The notes below the pieces were generated by a model. The model saw only the letters and a program-made list of their open reading frames with translations, searched no databases and was not told where the DNA came from. From the NCBI RefSeq assembly GCF_002899675.1, contig NZ_PKUU01000011.1, forward strand, positions 62,001 through 126,000: 64,000 bases of DNA. The letters are read 5' to 3'. The DNA is from Clostridium sp. chh4-2. Its GTDB lineage: Bacteria; Bacillota; Clostridia; Lachnospirales; Lachnospiraceae. This document shows, piece after piece, positions 6,938-15,274 of this stretch; the stretch's first letter is position 1, and each line of letters opens with the position of its first letter. The position numbers and the translations under genes were made by a program.

Positions 6938-8833
6938 TTATATTTCGAATTTGAGCGTCATGATTTCATAGGCGCTTCTTGTAATAGCCTCAATATCATT
7001 TTTTACCGAAACGGCTGTAACCTGTGAATCTACAGCATTATTAATCTCCGCACCGACCTGGCTAATGATTTTTTCCTTTTGATCATTTTTTTCCATTACA
7101 TTTTTTGCTTTTCTTCTAATCTTCTCATCACGAGCCAGATCTTTGTTAGTATCATTAAAGCAGGAGGCAAACAGAGCTCCGACTGCCGCACCCAAAAGTG
7201 TACTAATCACCGGAATCGGAATAAGTATTGTCCCTATTCCTGCATATGCCAATATAAGTACCCACATGATTATATTAGTCATCAATGAATTCACATCGAT
7301 TCCCTCTATAATCTTATCTGTATCAATGCTCACTTTATCTAAGCTTTGGTTCAGCGTATCCCACATGCGTTGAGGCATAACCATCTTTTGTGCCAACGTA
7401 GTACCGAGTTTTTTCTTGAGCGCTTCTTCCAATTGAATGCGAATCTCATTAACAATACCCGATGTCCAGTTCTCAACACATAACTTATTATCTCTTTTGA
7501 TATCGCCTTCAATTTTGGATATATTTCTATCCATGCGCTTCTGCAGATCATGCAGAGATTCGTCTGTGGCTGCTTGGGCCCATTCATCCATTGAACTATA
7601 AATGGACTGATATATTTTTTCTCCCATGCTTGATTTTAAACCATCTTTAAGATCTTCAACCATTGCTACTCCGCTGTCGACAACCGCACTCTTCGCAGCA
7701 GCGATGCACTCTTCCTGCATCTCATCCACAAGACCTACCCATACCAGACCTTGCGAAACGCTGAAACTTGGATTTTTGGCACATGTCACTTCATACATCG
7801 GTTTTGGGAATATCTCACGGGCGTATTCAGCGACAAATTTCATTTTGCTTGCTCCGCCGGTCAGAACAATTTCTTTGACCGAATGCTGCTTTTCTATGAG
7901 TAACTTACTTTCACGGAAAAATTCTTTACAGCAGCGTTTCCAGCTACCGGTAACCAGCTTGCCGTTAACATCCATAGTAAGCTCTTCATCGCTCAGCGCC
8001 CTAGCCATCGTGTCGTCATCAATATCAAGCGTTACCGTCAGCTTCTTCCCTTCTACCGTCGGGAATTTCCATGCAGTCACAGAGGAATCTTCGTCCAATT
8101 CTCCATTAAAATAGGCTTCCTTTACGGCTCTCAGCTTTCTTTCCAGATTTGCATAATTATCAATAGGAACCAGCTCTAAGCCCTTCTGGTTTGCCTTCAC
8201 CGATGCTTCGTGGCACATCATCCTGCGCAGAGCCTTTTCAATCTCTCTTGCTCCCAGATTCCAGCTAACCTCTACACACCGTTTGCCGGTTTTCATATAA
8301 GTTGAATCCGCTGTGGATGAACCGAAATCATATACAGCCGCTCCTTCGCTGGCAGAAATCATACGGCCTTTTCCGTCTGCCAAAGCGCTGAACATCGCTG
8401 CGCGGGATTCAGGAATTACACGAACCTCCGCCACCCCGGTCGCTTCCTTGATGAGCGTTTCATATTCTTTACGGTTCTCTTCTGACGTCCATTCCCCGGA
8501 AGTAGGGCAGCCTACGATCAGCATAATCTGTTCTCCGCTGCTAATCTCGGTATTGAATTCCAAAATTCCATTTATTATCTTTTTAAACAAAAGGATCATC
8601 AGATCCCTGCGGACAGCCGTTACTTTATTTCCCTCAACCTGTTCGTTAAAATGTTTCGGCGAAGCCTTAAAGTAGTTAAATATCTCGCCCTCGTATTCCA
8701 CCTCAGCCGGAATCACTGTATTCTTATCCCCATCCAGAAACAGATTCTTCATGCTGACAAACACTCCATTCAGAAATATCGCCATCGCCGCCGCAATCTC
8801 ACAATGCCCAAAATCTAACCCAATAATTCTCAT
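6938..8833 (-). CDS. Hsp70/actin-fold ATPase with membrane-inserting C-terminal domain (copy F1)
   Basis: 631 aa from the ATG reading MRIIGLDFGHCE, 7 nt after AAAGGGAG; an ATG six codons upstream is possible but poorly placed. Phosphate 1, phosphate 2 (VYDFGSSTADST near residue 166) and adenosine (VLTGGASKM near 321) motifs are intact, so ATP binding is expected. After residue 370 the domain is helical and unlike DnaK's. Residues about 519-556 are strongly hydrophobic with a glycine/alanine-rich end (STLLGAAVGALFAS), which looks like a hairpin membrane insert; F2 lacks it. The C terminus reads YEIMTLKFEI as in the other copies. It lies 110 nt downstream of E1 with its own promoter-like element. 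Role unknown; an Hsp70 working at the membrane is an inference. Confidence 0.85.
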   Translation of the reverse strand: MRIIGLDFGHCEIAAAMAIFLNGVFVSMKNLFLDGDKNTVIPAEVEYEGEIFNYFKASPKHFNEQVEGNKVTAVRRDLMILLFKKIINGILEFNTEISSGEQIMLIVGCPTSGEWTSEENRKEYETLIKEATGVAEVRVIPESRAAMFSALADGKGRMISASEGAAVYDFGSSTADSTYMKTGKRCVEVSWNLGAREIEKALRRMMCHEASVKANQKGLELVPIDNYANLERKLRAVKEAYFNGELDEDSSVTAWKFPTVEGKKLTVTLDIDDDTMARALSDEELTMDVNGKLVTGSWKRCCKEFFRESKLLIEKQHSVKEIVLTGGASKMKFVAEYAREIFPKPMYEVTCAKNPSFSVSQGLVWVGLVDEMQEECIAAAKSAVVDSGVAMVEDLKDGLKSSMGEKIYQSIYSSMDEWAQAATDESLHDLQKRMDRNISKIEGDIKRDNKLCVENWTSGIVNEIRIQLEEALKKKLGTTLAQKMVMPQRMWDTLNQSLDKVSIDTDKIIEGIDVNSLMTNIIMWVLILAYAGIGTILIPIPVISTLLGAAVGALFASCFNDTNKDLARDEKIRRKAKNVMEKNDQKEKIISQVGAEINNAVDSQVTAVSVKNDIEAITRSAYEIMTLKFEI

Positions 8834-8889
8834 AGCCGTACTCCCTTTCATTTATCCTATTTATTCCTGATCTCCCTTGATCTGCTTTC

Positions 8890-8937
8890 ATTTTAACCCC
8901 TTCCAACCGGATTTTCATCCCTCGGCGAGGGAAAAAT
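8890..8937 (-). promoter_or_regulatory. Shared cluster promoter element, copy upstream of F1
   Basis: Minus strand: ATTTTTCCCTC, GCC, GAGGGATGAA with a perfect 5-bp dyad (8927-8931 and 8919-8923), then 20 nt after GGGATG the hexamer TAAAAT (8890-8895). The dyad centre lies near -42 to the implied start, the usual place for a class II activator. It fills the E1-F1 gap, with the F1 start codon about 50 nt downstream of the implied transcription start. Confidence 0.65.
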
Positions 8938-8943
8938 GAAATA

Positions 8944-9909
8944 TTACTCTTTTATATCAGAAAGATTTTCCTTTATCTTTTTATCCATTCCACGGTAAAG
9001 ATTTTTCAGCTGGTCAACCGGACATTCTTTATCTTTCATTTTCATTATCACATCTTCAATCATCACCTGTTCCAGACGTTCTTCCAGATCACGGGCCTTC
9101 TCAATTGCAGCCTCCCGCTTTTCCTTCATTCTGTTATAATCGTTCATCACACGGTCCCATGAAAAATAGTCTGATGACGCATCATCCATATACCCCCGGA
9201 CCTTTGTGAGCACAGCAAGCAGTTCTTTGTCAGAAACGCCTATGGATTCATTGGCTTCAAACTTCCGTTTACCTAATGAAAGGGCTGAATACAATTCCCC
9301 AAATGCCCCTCCCCGGTAGGACATATCCTGTAAAAAGTCCCATCGGTCCGCTCCGTTTGGTGATGAGCCCGATTCCAAAGGCATTTTTTTCAATCGCTCC
9401 TTCATCTTTTTATAATCCAGCCAGGCGAAATTCAGGCAGCTGTTAAACCCGCAGAGAACGATGGATTCTGAACTCTGTTCCTCATCAAGCTCTTCCTCCA
9501 CATATTCACAGAAATCAGCTAACTTGCTTTTCAGGCGGTCCTCCGCATAATAGCCTGCGAGAATGATATTCGCACGGTCCTCCGCTCCCGCCGACTGCCT
9601 GATCTCCTTCCACATCCGCCGGCATTTTTCCAATCGGGCCTCAAAACTTTTCGTTCCAACCTGCGGATGATCCAAACGGTAAATGATATCGCTGTATTGC
9701 TTTTTAGCCATCGACAGATCATCGCTGCCCCTTGGCCCGCCGATGGTTATCTTTTCCGCACTGCCCGCAGTCCCATCTTCTTTTCCTCTGTCAGGCGTCC
9801 GGCCTCCGCCAAACAGCATACCGAAAAATTCTCTCAGCTTTTCTTTTCCTAACACTGCCAAAACAATAATCGCCAATACGGCAATTGCCGCTTTTAAATA
9901 TACATTCAT
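8944..9909 (-). CDS. membrane-anchored helical protein, paralogue E1
   Basis: 321 aa when started at the ATG reading MNVYLKAAIAVL, which follows AGGAAAGGTGA and gives almost exactly the length of paralogue E2 (320 aa). An upstream ATG at 9954 would overlap the previous gene and lacks a clear ribosome site. One N-terminal membrane helix (about 4-22), then a glycine-rich linker (GMLFGGGRTP) and a charged helical region with the conserved RWDFLQDMSYRGGAF and DKECPVDQL segments. No named domain recognised. It precedes F1 as E2 precedes F3a. Confidence 0.75.
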   Translation of the reverse strand: MNVYLKAAIAVLAIIVLAVLGKEKLREFFGMLFGGGRTPDRGKEDGTAGSAEKITIGGPRGSDDLSMAKKQYSDIIYRLDHPQVGTKSFEARLEKCRRMWKEIRQSAGAEDRANIILAGYYAEDRLKSKLADFCEYVEEELDEEQSSESIVLCGFNSCLNFAWLDYKKMKERLKKMPLESGSSPNGADRWDFLQDMSYRGGAFGELYSALSLGKRKFEANESIGVSDKELLAVLTKVRGYMDDASSDYFSWDRVMNDYNRMKEKREAAIEKARDLEERLEQVMIEDVIMKMKDKECPVDQLKNLYRGMDKKIKENLSDIKE

Positions 9910-9943
9910 CCGATCACCTTTCCTGTGCATGTTTAAGCCTTTC

Positions 9944-11428
9944 TTACCTGTCATTAACCGGGATATTCTTCATCCAATCATTTCCATATAGAGATGCTGC
10001 CCGTTTTCCATCCCATTCAGGGATATTCGAGCGCACCAATCCTTTATTATTCAGAAGCATATATCCTTTATCATTAACATGTACTTCAACAAATGTCTCA
10101 TAGCTCAATGCCTCGAGCTTACCGGCAATCCTCTGGTTGTTTTTGCACGGAAGGTATCTGCCCGACATCACGCGGCCTTTCCGCAGATACATTTCCCCAT
10201 CTTTGCATACGCTGTAGCTGGATACTTCAGATCCGTATGCCAACTGGGTTTCCCTTTTATCTTTTCTGGCCCAGACCCGGATATCACTGCTGTAATAATT
10301 AGGCCGATATACACAGAACTCGTCGCAAACGGCCACTGTGGGCAGAAAACATACAATCTTTCCCTGTATCATATTGCAGTACCTGTACTCACCCGGTTTC
10401 AGGCTAAGTTCCCATACCATCTGCCGCTTTTCGGAATAAAGCTGAATGCAGACGCTCCCAAATCCATTTTGTTTTTTTACAGCCTCGATCTTGACCGTAT
10501 GTATCACTTCATTCTTCGGAACCTCATTCACCTCATAAAGCCACCAGCGGTAAGGCGTATCCCGGCATTCCAGCTTTTCATAGGACGCATTGGCATTAAT
10601 CAATTCCACAGAAAGAACCGGAGCGCTTTTTTCAGCCTCTTTTACCGTATGATCTTTTTGATTAAGAAATTCTTTCTTTCCCTTCTCTTTTGGAGGAGTT
10701 TTCATCTGTGATAAATTTACCGATTTCGAAGGTTTACTGTCCTTGGGCGGTTCCTTTTTTACAAAGGCCGGCTGCTGGTTCTGCGGCTCTGCTGCAGGGC
10801 TGCACTCGGTCAGCATACTGATTGCAAGCATGCTGATTGCTGAAACAGGAGAATTATCTCCATTTTTCCGGTTATTGTTTAAAATAACTGCCAATTTTTC
10901 CTTTATATGCCCCTGCTCCAGTTCCTGTGATATCTGCTTTTTAATTGCATCATCAATCTTATAAGGCTTCTCCAGATCTTTTCTTATGGATGCAGCCCCC
11001 GCCTCTATCTTAGGATTGTTTCCATAAGATTCACGAAATCTCTGAACAGCCAGCTCTACATTATCATTCCAGGAAATGCTCCAATCAATAGGTTCGCCTA
11101 TGCCGCTTTCAATAAACTGCCTTCTTTGCATTTTCCGTTCATATAATAATACCTTTAAGTCAAAAACCACTTCTGCACACTGCCCGGCATCCATATTTTC
11201 AGTTCCTGTTTTCGCTTCCAATAATTCTTTCTCACGCAAAAGATCAAGCCAAAATTGTTTATCAAGGTATTCTGCTGTTTGCCCATCGTCAAACAGCAGA
11301 ACCATAGGTACGCAATGAACTTCTGCAAATTCACAAAATTGTTCTAATTGATTATATAGCTGCGATAAACTTGCATATTTCTGCAGATCTATCAGATTCA
11401 CAATCGTCTGTCTATCCGCTCTTAACAT
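9944..11428 (-). CDS. uncharacterised 494-aa protein of the Hsp70 cluster (D)
   Basis: Three visible parts: a helical N-terminal region (1-190) rich in charged residues, a low-complexity Lys/Pro/Ser linker (about 215-275, with PKDSKPSKS and TPPKEKGKK), and a C-terminal part (280-494) with alternating short strands and aromatic residues (YRWWLYEVNEV, VCFLPTVAVCDEFCVY), suggestive of a beta-rich ligand- or protein-binding domain. No signal peptide and only short weakly hydrophobic stretches, so probably cytoplasmic. AAAGGAG is 10 nt before the ATG. It is the only single-copy gene between the paralogue blocks B/C and E/F and could link them. I do not recognise a family. Confidence 0.7.
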   Translation of the reverse strand: MLRADRQTIVNLIDLQKYASLSQLYNQLEQFCEFAEVHCVPMVLLFDDGQTAEYLDKQFWLDLLREKELLEAKTGTENMDAGQCAEVVFDLKVLLYERKMQRRQFIESGIGEPIDWSISWNDNVELAVQRFRESYGNNPKIEAGAASIRKDLEKPYKIDDAIKKQISQELEQGHIKEKLAVILNNNRKNGDNSPVSAISMLAISMLTECSPAAEPQNQQPAFVKKEPPKDSKPSKSVNLSQMKTPPKEKGKKEFLNQKDHTVKEAEKSAPVLSVELINANASYEKLECRDTPYRWWLYEVNEVPKNEVIHTVKIEAVKKQNGFGSVCIQLYSEKRQMVWELSLKPGEYRYCNMIQGKIVCFLPTVAVCDEFCVYRPNYYSSDIRVWARKDKRETQLAYGSEVSSYSVCKDGEMYLRKGRVMSGRYLPCKNNQRIAGKLEALSYETFVEVHVNDKGYMLLNNKGLVRSNIPEWDGKRAASLYGNDWMKNIPVNDR

Positions 11429-11456
11429 ATGACAGGATCTCCTTTATTTTATTAAT

Positions 11457-12605
11457 CTATATTGTACCTACAACTGTATTTTCTTCGACCTCAACCGTTT
11501 CCTCTGCATCCATACCCATAATATGTCTCACAAAGCTCCACGCCTTTTTAACGGCTGCGATTGCAACAGGCGCCACTGTATTCTGAACAAATTCACCGAT
11601 CTTGCGAAGCCCGGCTGCTGCAACCCTGACGCCGACGCGGACAACTGTGGATGCCGCTTTGACGCCTAAACGGACTCCGCCGTCCCAAATGTTTACCGCT
11701 TCACTCATAGCCGCCATACAGCCTGCTACCAGAAGAACCAATGCAGGAGCTGCCAAAATTAATCCGCCCATCCCTGCTGCTACCATTACGCCTTTGCCAA
11801 CGATCCATGCTGCGAATTTTATCATCATGACCATTCCCAGAATATCCAGCAAAGCGACCGCTGCTTCCATTGCCATCTCGCCCATCGTAAAGCGTTTTAC
11901 AATCTGTTCCTCTTCTACAGTCGCCGCAACAACGTATGCAACTTCCTGAATTGTCAGATCCGGAGGCAGCTCTTCGATGGTTCCATTCTTGGATTCCACG
12001 TAACTCAGCATAGTCAGAATGCTTTCATATTCGATTTGATCCTGTCCGATCTGAAGCACCATCTGAGTAACTCCAAGTTCTGATGCAAGCGCATCCAGCT
12101 GGTCTGCCTGGCGGAACAAACCGTGGCTTAAAATCGAAGATCTGTTAAGCGCTTCTATCGTCCGTGCCCTGATCTCGGCTTCCAGCTCAGGGCTTGCCTG
12201 CTCCTCTGTAATGGGGTCTTCATCTGCCTGGTTAACCAGTTTTTCGCCTTCTTCACATTCCTCTCCAGAGGCCTTTGCGCTGGCTGTGGTTACTGCTGCA
12301 TACATCTGTGTAAGGATATTGCACCGTTCAGCTGCGCTCTTATTTTCAAGCAGCTGGTCTATCAGTTTATCCATGGTGCCATTTTTATTCTCCACTGCTT
12401 CGCTGTAGCTCTGATTGAAGTCTTTAACCGCCTGAACCGCCTCGTTAGCCATCATCAGTCCCTGTTCCATAGACTTATTGTCCAAACCGTCCATATAAAT
12501 CTGTGCAATGAGGTCCAGGTTAGAAACGCCTGCTTCTCTCTTAGCCAATACTTCTTCTGCCTGTTTCTTCATCTGTTCAAATCTTTCTTTATTCATAGTC
12601 TTCAT
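11457..12605 (-). CDS. uncharacterised membrane protein, paralogue B2
   Basis: 382 aa. The N-terminal 230 residues are acidic and helical (begins MKTMNKERFEQMKKQAEEV). Residues about 240-310 hold two or three hydrophobic helices rich in Gly and Ala (VMMIKFAAWIVGKGVMVAAG, GGLILAAPALVLLVAGCMAA), followed by an amphipathic stretch (VGVRVAAAGLRKIGEFVQNT) and an acidic C terminus (EETVEVEENTV). Its paralogue B1 lies at 13972-15126 and conserves the whole layout. No family recognised. The membrane-active look could fit a channel, a membrane scaffold or a pore-forming effector; sequence alone does not choose. GGAGGAAATACT precedes the ATG; the shared promoter element lies about 79 nt upstream. Confidence 0.75.
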   Translation of the reverse strand: MKTMNKERFEQMKKQAEEVLAKREAGVSNLDLIAQIYMDGLDNKSMEQGLMMANEAVQAVKDFNQSYSEAVENKNGTMDKLIDQLLENKSAAERCNILTQMYAAVTTASAKASGEECEEGEKLVNQADEDPITEEQASPELEAEIRARTIEALNRSSILSHGLFRQADQLDALASELGVTQMVLQIGQDQIEYESILTMLSYVESKNGTIEELPPDLTIQEVAYVVAATVEEEQIVKRFTMGEMAMEAAVALLDILGMVMMIKFAAWIVGKGVMVAAGMGGLILAAPALVLLVAGCMAAMSEAVNIWDGGVRLGVKAASTVVRVGVRVAAAGLRKIGEFVQNTVAPVAIAAVKKAWSFVRHIMGMDAEETVEVEENTVVGTI

Positions 12606-12659
12606 AGTATTTCCTCCTTGTTCTGGATATGTTTTTTAAGTTTCTTTCTTTATGCTCCC

Positions 12660-12710
12660 ATCATATCATTCCTGCCTTAGAATCGCTTCCCTCGGTGGAG
12701 GATATTTTTT
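12660..12710 (-). promoter_or_regulatory. Shared cluster promoter element, copy upstream of B2
   Basis: Minus strand: ATATCCTC, CACC, GAGGGAAGCG, then exactly 20 nt after GGGAAG the hexamer TATGAT (12660-12665). It overlaps the 3' end of the C2 coding sequence. The B2 start codon is about 48 nt downstream of the implied transcription start. The spacer also resembles that of the B1 copy (TAAGGC at the same position). Confidence 0.65.
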
Positions 12711-13254
12711 TCTTCATTCGTTCGATATTGTATATATTTTTAAATGGATGCGCTTCATCCCTGCCGTACTCTTCCAGAAGTTCTGCCGCCGCCTTCGGCT
12801 CATAACATTCTATTCTCAGCAATGCCAGCACAATTTTGTCCAGATACTCCCTTTTGTCAAATGCGATCGAAGCCTTTTCCAAAAGCGCCTCCGCCTCTTT
12901 TTCGCTGAGCTGAAGCGCAATCGCCAATTTAAAACCGCTTTCTCTGCTGATTCCCTTTGCATTTAAGCGGATGTTGCTCCACGTATTTTTATCAATATCC
13001 GCATACTCATAAAACTTTTTCTCATCTAGCTTTAAACTTTTTTTCACAAAAGTATCCGGCTTCTCTATTCTCTGAATATACCGGCAGATATCTTCATAAA
13101 GAGAGGTTTCCGCCGAAATGGATATCCGGGACAATTCCTCTGCCACTTTCCGTAACTGATGAACCCGGTTTTCATCGCTGCAACCGTAGTTGGCTATGCT
13201 TATTTGTGCATTTAATTCTTCTTCTACAGTAATCATCTGAATTTTCTTATCCAA
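12661..13254 (-). CDS. small HTH-like helical protein, paralogue C2
   Basis: 197 aa when started at the TTG at 13252-13254, 6 nt after GGAGGTG; this makes its N terminus (DKKIQMITVEEELNAQ) align with that of C1. A TTG at 13281 is the only earlier in-frame start. The second half carries DKNTWSNIRLNAKGISRES, followed by FKLAIALQLSEKEAEALLEKA. This resembles the four-helix, Xre-like domain I know from Firmicutes stress and macro-domain proteins (RKLFSKIRS followed by LALAIALELNLDETKDLL). DNA or RNA binding is therefore plausible but not proven. It lies next to C1 and upstream of B2. A regulator of the shared promoter element is one testable role. Confidence 0.7.
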   Translation of the reverse strand: MDKKIQMITVEEELNAQISIANYGCSDENRVHQLRKVAEELSRISISAETSLYEDICRYIQRIEKPDTFVKKSLKLDEKKFYEYADIDKNTWSNIRLNAKGISRESGFKLAIALQLSEKEAEALLEKASIAFDKREYLDKIVLALLRIECYEPKAAAELLEEYGRDEAHPFKNIYNIERMKKKISSTEGSDSKAGMI

Positions 13255-13324
13255 AGAGACACCTCCATCATATTCAATCAAAAATTATACCGTTTAAACA
13301 GCAACAGTCCAGCCTCCCGCCATC

Positions 13325-13342
13325 TGCGCCGAATCCGGCGCA
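13325..13342 (-). other. small GC-rich hairpin between C1 and C2
   Basis: Arms TGCGCCG and CGGCGCA around a 4-nt loop in the short C1-C2 gap, with no T-run after it on the minus strand. It may tune mRNA stability or translation between the two paralogues. Confidence 0.35.
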
Positions 13343-13367
13343 ATTAACGGGAAGATGAACAGTCACC

Positions 13368-13922
13368 TTAAATGATATAGATATTTTCAAACGGATGCTT
13401 TTTATTCTTTCCAAGCACCTCTAAAATCTCGCTGGCTTCGTCCGGATCGTAGCATTGGATATGCAGCAATGCGATGATAACGTGATCCCGGTAATCGGTA
13501 CGGCTCAGCGCATAAGAAGCCTTTTTCACCAGCTCCTTCGCCTCTTTTTCCGTGAGCTGCAGCGCAATAACCAGCTTCAGCGCACTTTCCTTGCTGATTC
13601 TTTTTGCCTCCAGCCTGATATTGCTCCATGTATTTTTATCAATATAAGCGTATAAATAAAACTTAGGTTCATCCAGTTCAGCCTCTTGCTGCGCCGCCTT
13701 CTTTTTAATAAAAGACGGCACTTTAATCCTATAGAGATAGGCGCAGATATCCTGATAAAGCGTCGAATTATCATCTAAAATGGATTCTAATGCTCTTTCT
13801 AATGCCTGCTTATACTGGTGCACACGTTTTTCCTCTGTGCTAACCCCCTGTTCAATACAATGCTGTGCGTTTAACTCTTCTTCCACCTGCAAAAGACGTA
13901 CATTTCGTTCCATACGATCCAT
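13368..13922 (-). CDS. small HTH-like helical protein, paralogue C1
   Basis: 184 aa. N terminus VEEELNAQHCIEQG, then a helical middle with Lys/Gln-rich linker (IKKKAAQQEAELDEP), then the conserved DKNTWSNIRLEAKRISKES, followed by LKLVIALQLTEKEAKELVKKA, and a C-terminal helix pair ending HPFENIYII. The layout and motifs match C2, so the pair arose by duplication. The domain resembles Xre-like helical domains of Firmicutes; nucleic-acid binding is an inference. GGAAGGGGG lies just upstream; the second ATG (13913) is equally possible as start. It follows B1, whereas C2 precedes B2. Confidence 0.7.
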   Translation of the reverse strand: MDRMERNVRLLQVEEELNAQHCIEQGVSTEEKRVHQYKQALERALESILDDNSTLYQDICAYLYRIKVPSFIKKKAAQQEAELDEPKFYLYAYIDKNTWSNIRLEAKRISKESALKLVIALQLTEKEAKELVKKASYALSRTDYRDHVIIALLHIQCYDPDEASEILEVLGKNKKHPFENIYII

Positions 13923-13971
13923 TCCCCCTTCCGCATTTCATAAAAATATGTTTTTAACCACGCTGACGCTC

Positions 13972-15126
13972 TTATACCCATTCAACCTCTAACGCAATGT
14001 TTTCTTCAACTTCAGATGTTTCTTCACAGCGCAGGCCCACAATGCGCTTTACAAAGCTCCACGCTTTCTTTACTGCAGCCGCCGCGGCAGGTACCACTGT
14101 ATTATTCACATATTCACCAATCTCGCGAGATGCCGCCAGAAACGCTTTCACACTTGCGCGGACCACTGTCACAACGGTCCGAACCAATAAGCGCGAACCG
14201 CATTCCCAAATATCTACAGACTTATCCATAGCGCTATACCAGAACAGCGCTAATAGGATAATTGCCGGAAATGCCATATAAAAACCGAACAAACCAGCCG
14301 CCAACAGGGCTCCACAGAACATCGTATATGCAGCTAATTTTATATATAATATCATCCCAAGAATATTCAGCAGAGCCACCGCCAATTCAATTGAAAGCTC
14401 ACCTGTTGTAAATCGTTTTACTATCTGCTGTTCTGCTTCAGCTGCCGCAATAATGCACGCAGTCTGTTTAATTGTCAAATCCGGTGGAAACTCCTTGATC
14501 GTTCCGTTTTTAACTTCCACGTAACAAAGCATAGCCATAATTCCCTGATACCCGATCTCGTCCTGACCGGCCTGCAGCACCATCCAGGTTATACCATTTT
14601 CAGCTGCTATCTCTTCCAATTGATCTGCCTGGCGAAGCAGGCCCTGGCTCAGAACCGAAGACGCATTAAGGGCTTCCATGACCTGCGCCCGGATACCGGC
14701 TTCCAGCTCAGGATCTGCCTGTTCTTCTGTAAAGGACTCTTCATCCGCCAGACGAATCAAGTTTTCAATTTCCTCACTATCCCCGCCGGACATCGCGGCG
14801 TTGGATGCAGTTATTGCAGCAAACATTTTCGTAAGTATACCGCACCGCTCGGCTGTAGACTTGCCTTCAAGCAACTGATCCACCAGTTTTTCCAGGGTAC
14901 TGTCCTTATCTTCTGCCGCATTGTTATAGCTCTGCTTAAAATCTCTGACCGCCTGTAACGCTTCATCCGCCATCGCCAGCCCACGGTCCATAGATTTATC
15001 GTTTAATCCGTCCATATAGATCTGAGCGATGATCTCACGGTCTGTAATGCCTTCCGCCTTTTTATTCAGGACTTCCGCCGCTTTTTCCTTCATCCGCTCA
15101 AATTGTTTTTTATTCATCGTCTTCAT
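13972..15126 (-). CDS. uncharacterised membrane protein, paralogue B1
   Basis: 384 aa from the ATG reading MKTMNKKQFERMK, 7 nt after GGAGG; a TTG seven codons upstream is less likely, and the chosen start equals that of B2. Acidic helical N-terminal part with repeated motif AQIYMDGLNDKSMDRGL, then hydrophobic segments at about 250-300 (ILGMILYIKLAAYTMFCGAL, GLFGFYMAFPAIILLALFW), a basic amphipathic helix and an acidic tail. Same layout as B2. No family recognised. It has its own copy of the shared promoter element about 100 nt upstream, although it also follows gene A in the same direction. Confidence 0.75.
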   Translation of the reverse strand: MKTMNKKQFERMKEKAAEVLNKKAEGITDREIIAQIYMDGLNDKSMDRGLAMADEALQAVRDFKQSYNNAAEDKDSTLEKLVDQLLEGKSTAERCGILTKMFAAITASNAAMSGGDSEEIENLIRLADEESFTEEQADPELEAGIRAQVMEALNASSVLSQGLLRQADQLEEIAAENGITWMVLQAGQDEIGYQGIMAMLCYVEVKNGTIKEFPPDLTIKQTACIIAAAEAEQQIVKRFTTGELSIELAVALLNILGMILYIKLAAYTMFCGALLAAGLFGFYMAFPAIILLALFWYSAMDKSVDIWECGSRLLVRTVVTVVRASVKAFLAASREIGEYVNNTVVPAAAAAVKKAWSFVKRIVGLRCEETSEVEENIALEVEWV

Positions 15127-15204
15127 TGTATTTCCTCCCGTCTTCAATGGTTAATCGATGTTTTGATGAAATACGAAGAGTTACTTTCTCTTCTTTATGA
15201 TTTC

Positions 15205-15254
15205 ATCTTACTCTTTTAGCCTTAAAAACGCTTCCCTTACCGGAGGAAATATTA
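15205..15254 (-). promoter_or_regulatory. Shared cluster promoter element, copy upstream of B1
   Basis: Minus strand: ATATTTCCTC, CGGT, AAGGGAAGCG, then 20 nt after GGGAAG the hexamer TAAGAT (15205-15210). The dyad is weaker than in the Hsp70 copies, but the GGGAAG-to-hexamer spacing is identical. It occupies the gap between gene A and B1. The B1 start codon is about 72 nt downstream of the implied transcription start. Confidence 0.6.
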
Positions 15255-15274
15255 TGGCTTCCGGACGGCACTAT

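Noticed and set aside
7351-7587. 78-aa minus-strand ORF inside F1
   Set aside because: Overlaps F1 in another frame of the same strand; F1 has intact family motifs throughout.
10079-10711. 210-aa plus-strand ORF
   Set aside because: Antisense to gene D with no ribosome site; D has a good start and sits in the operon.
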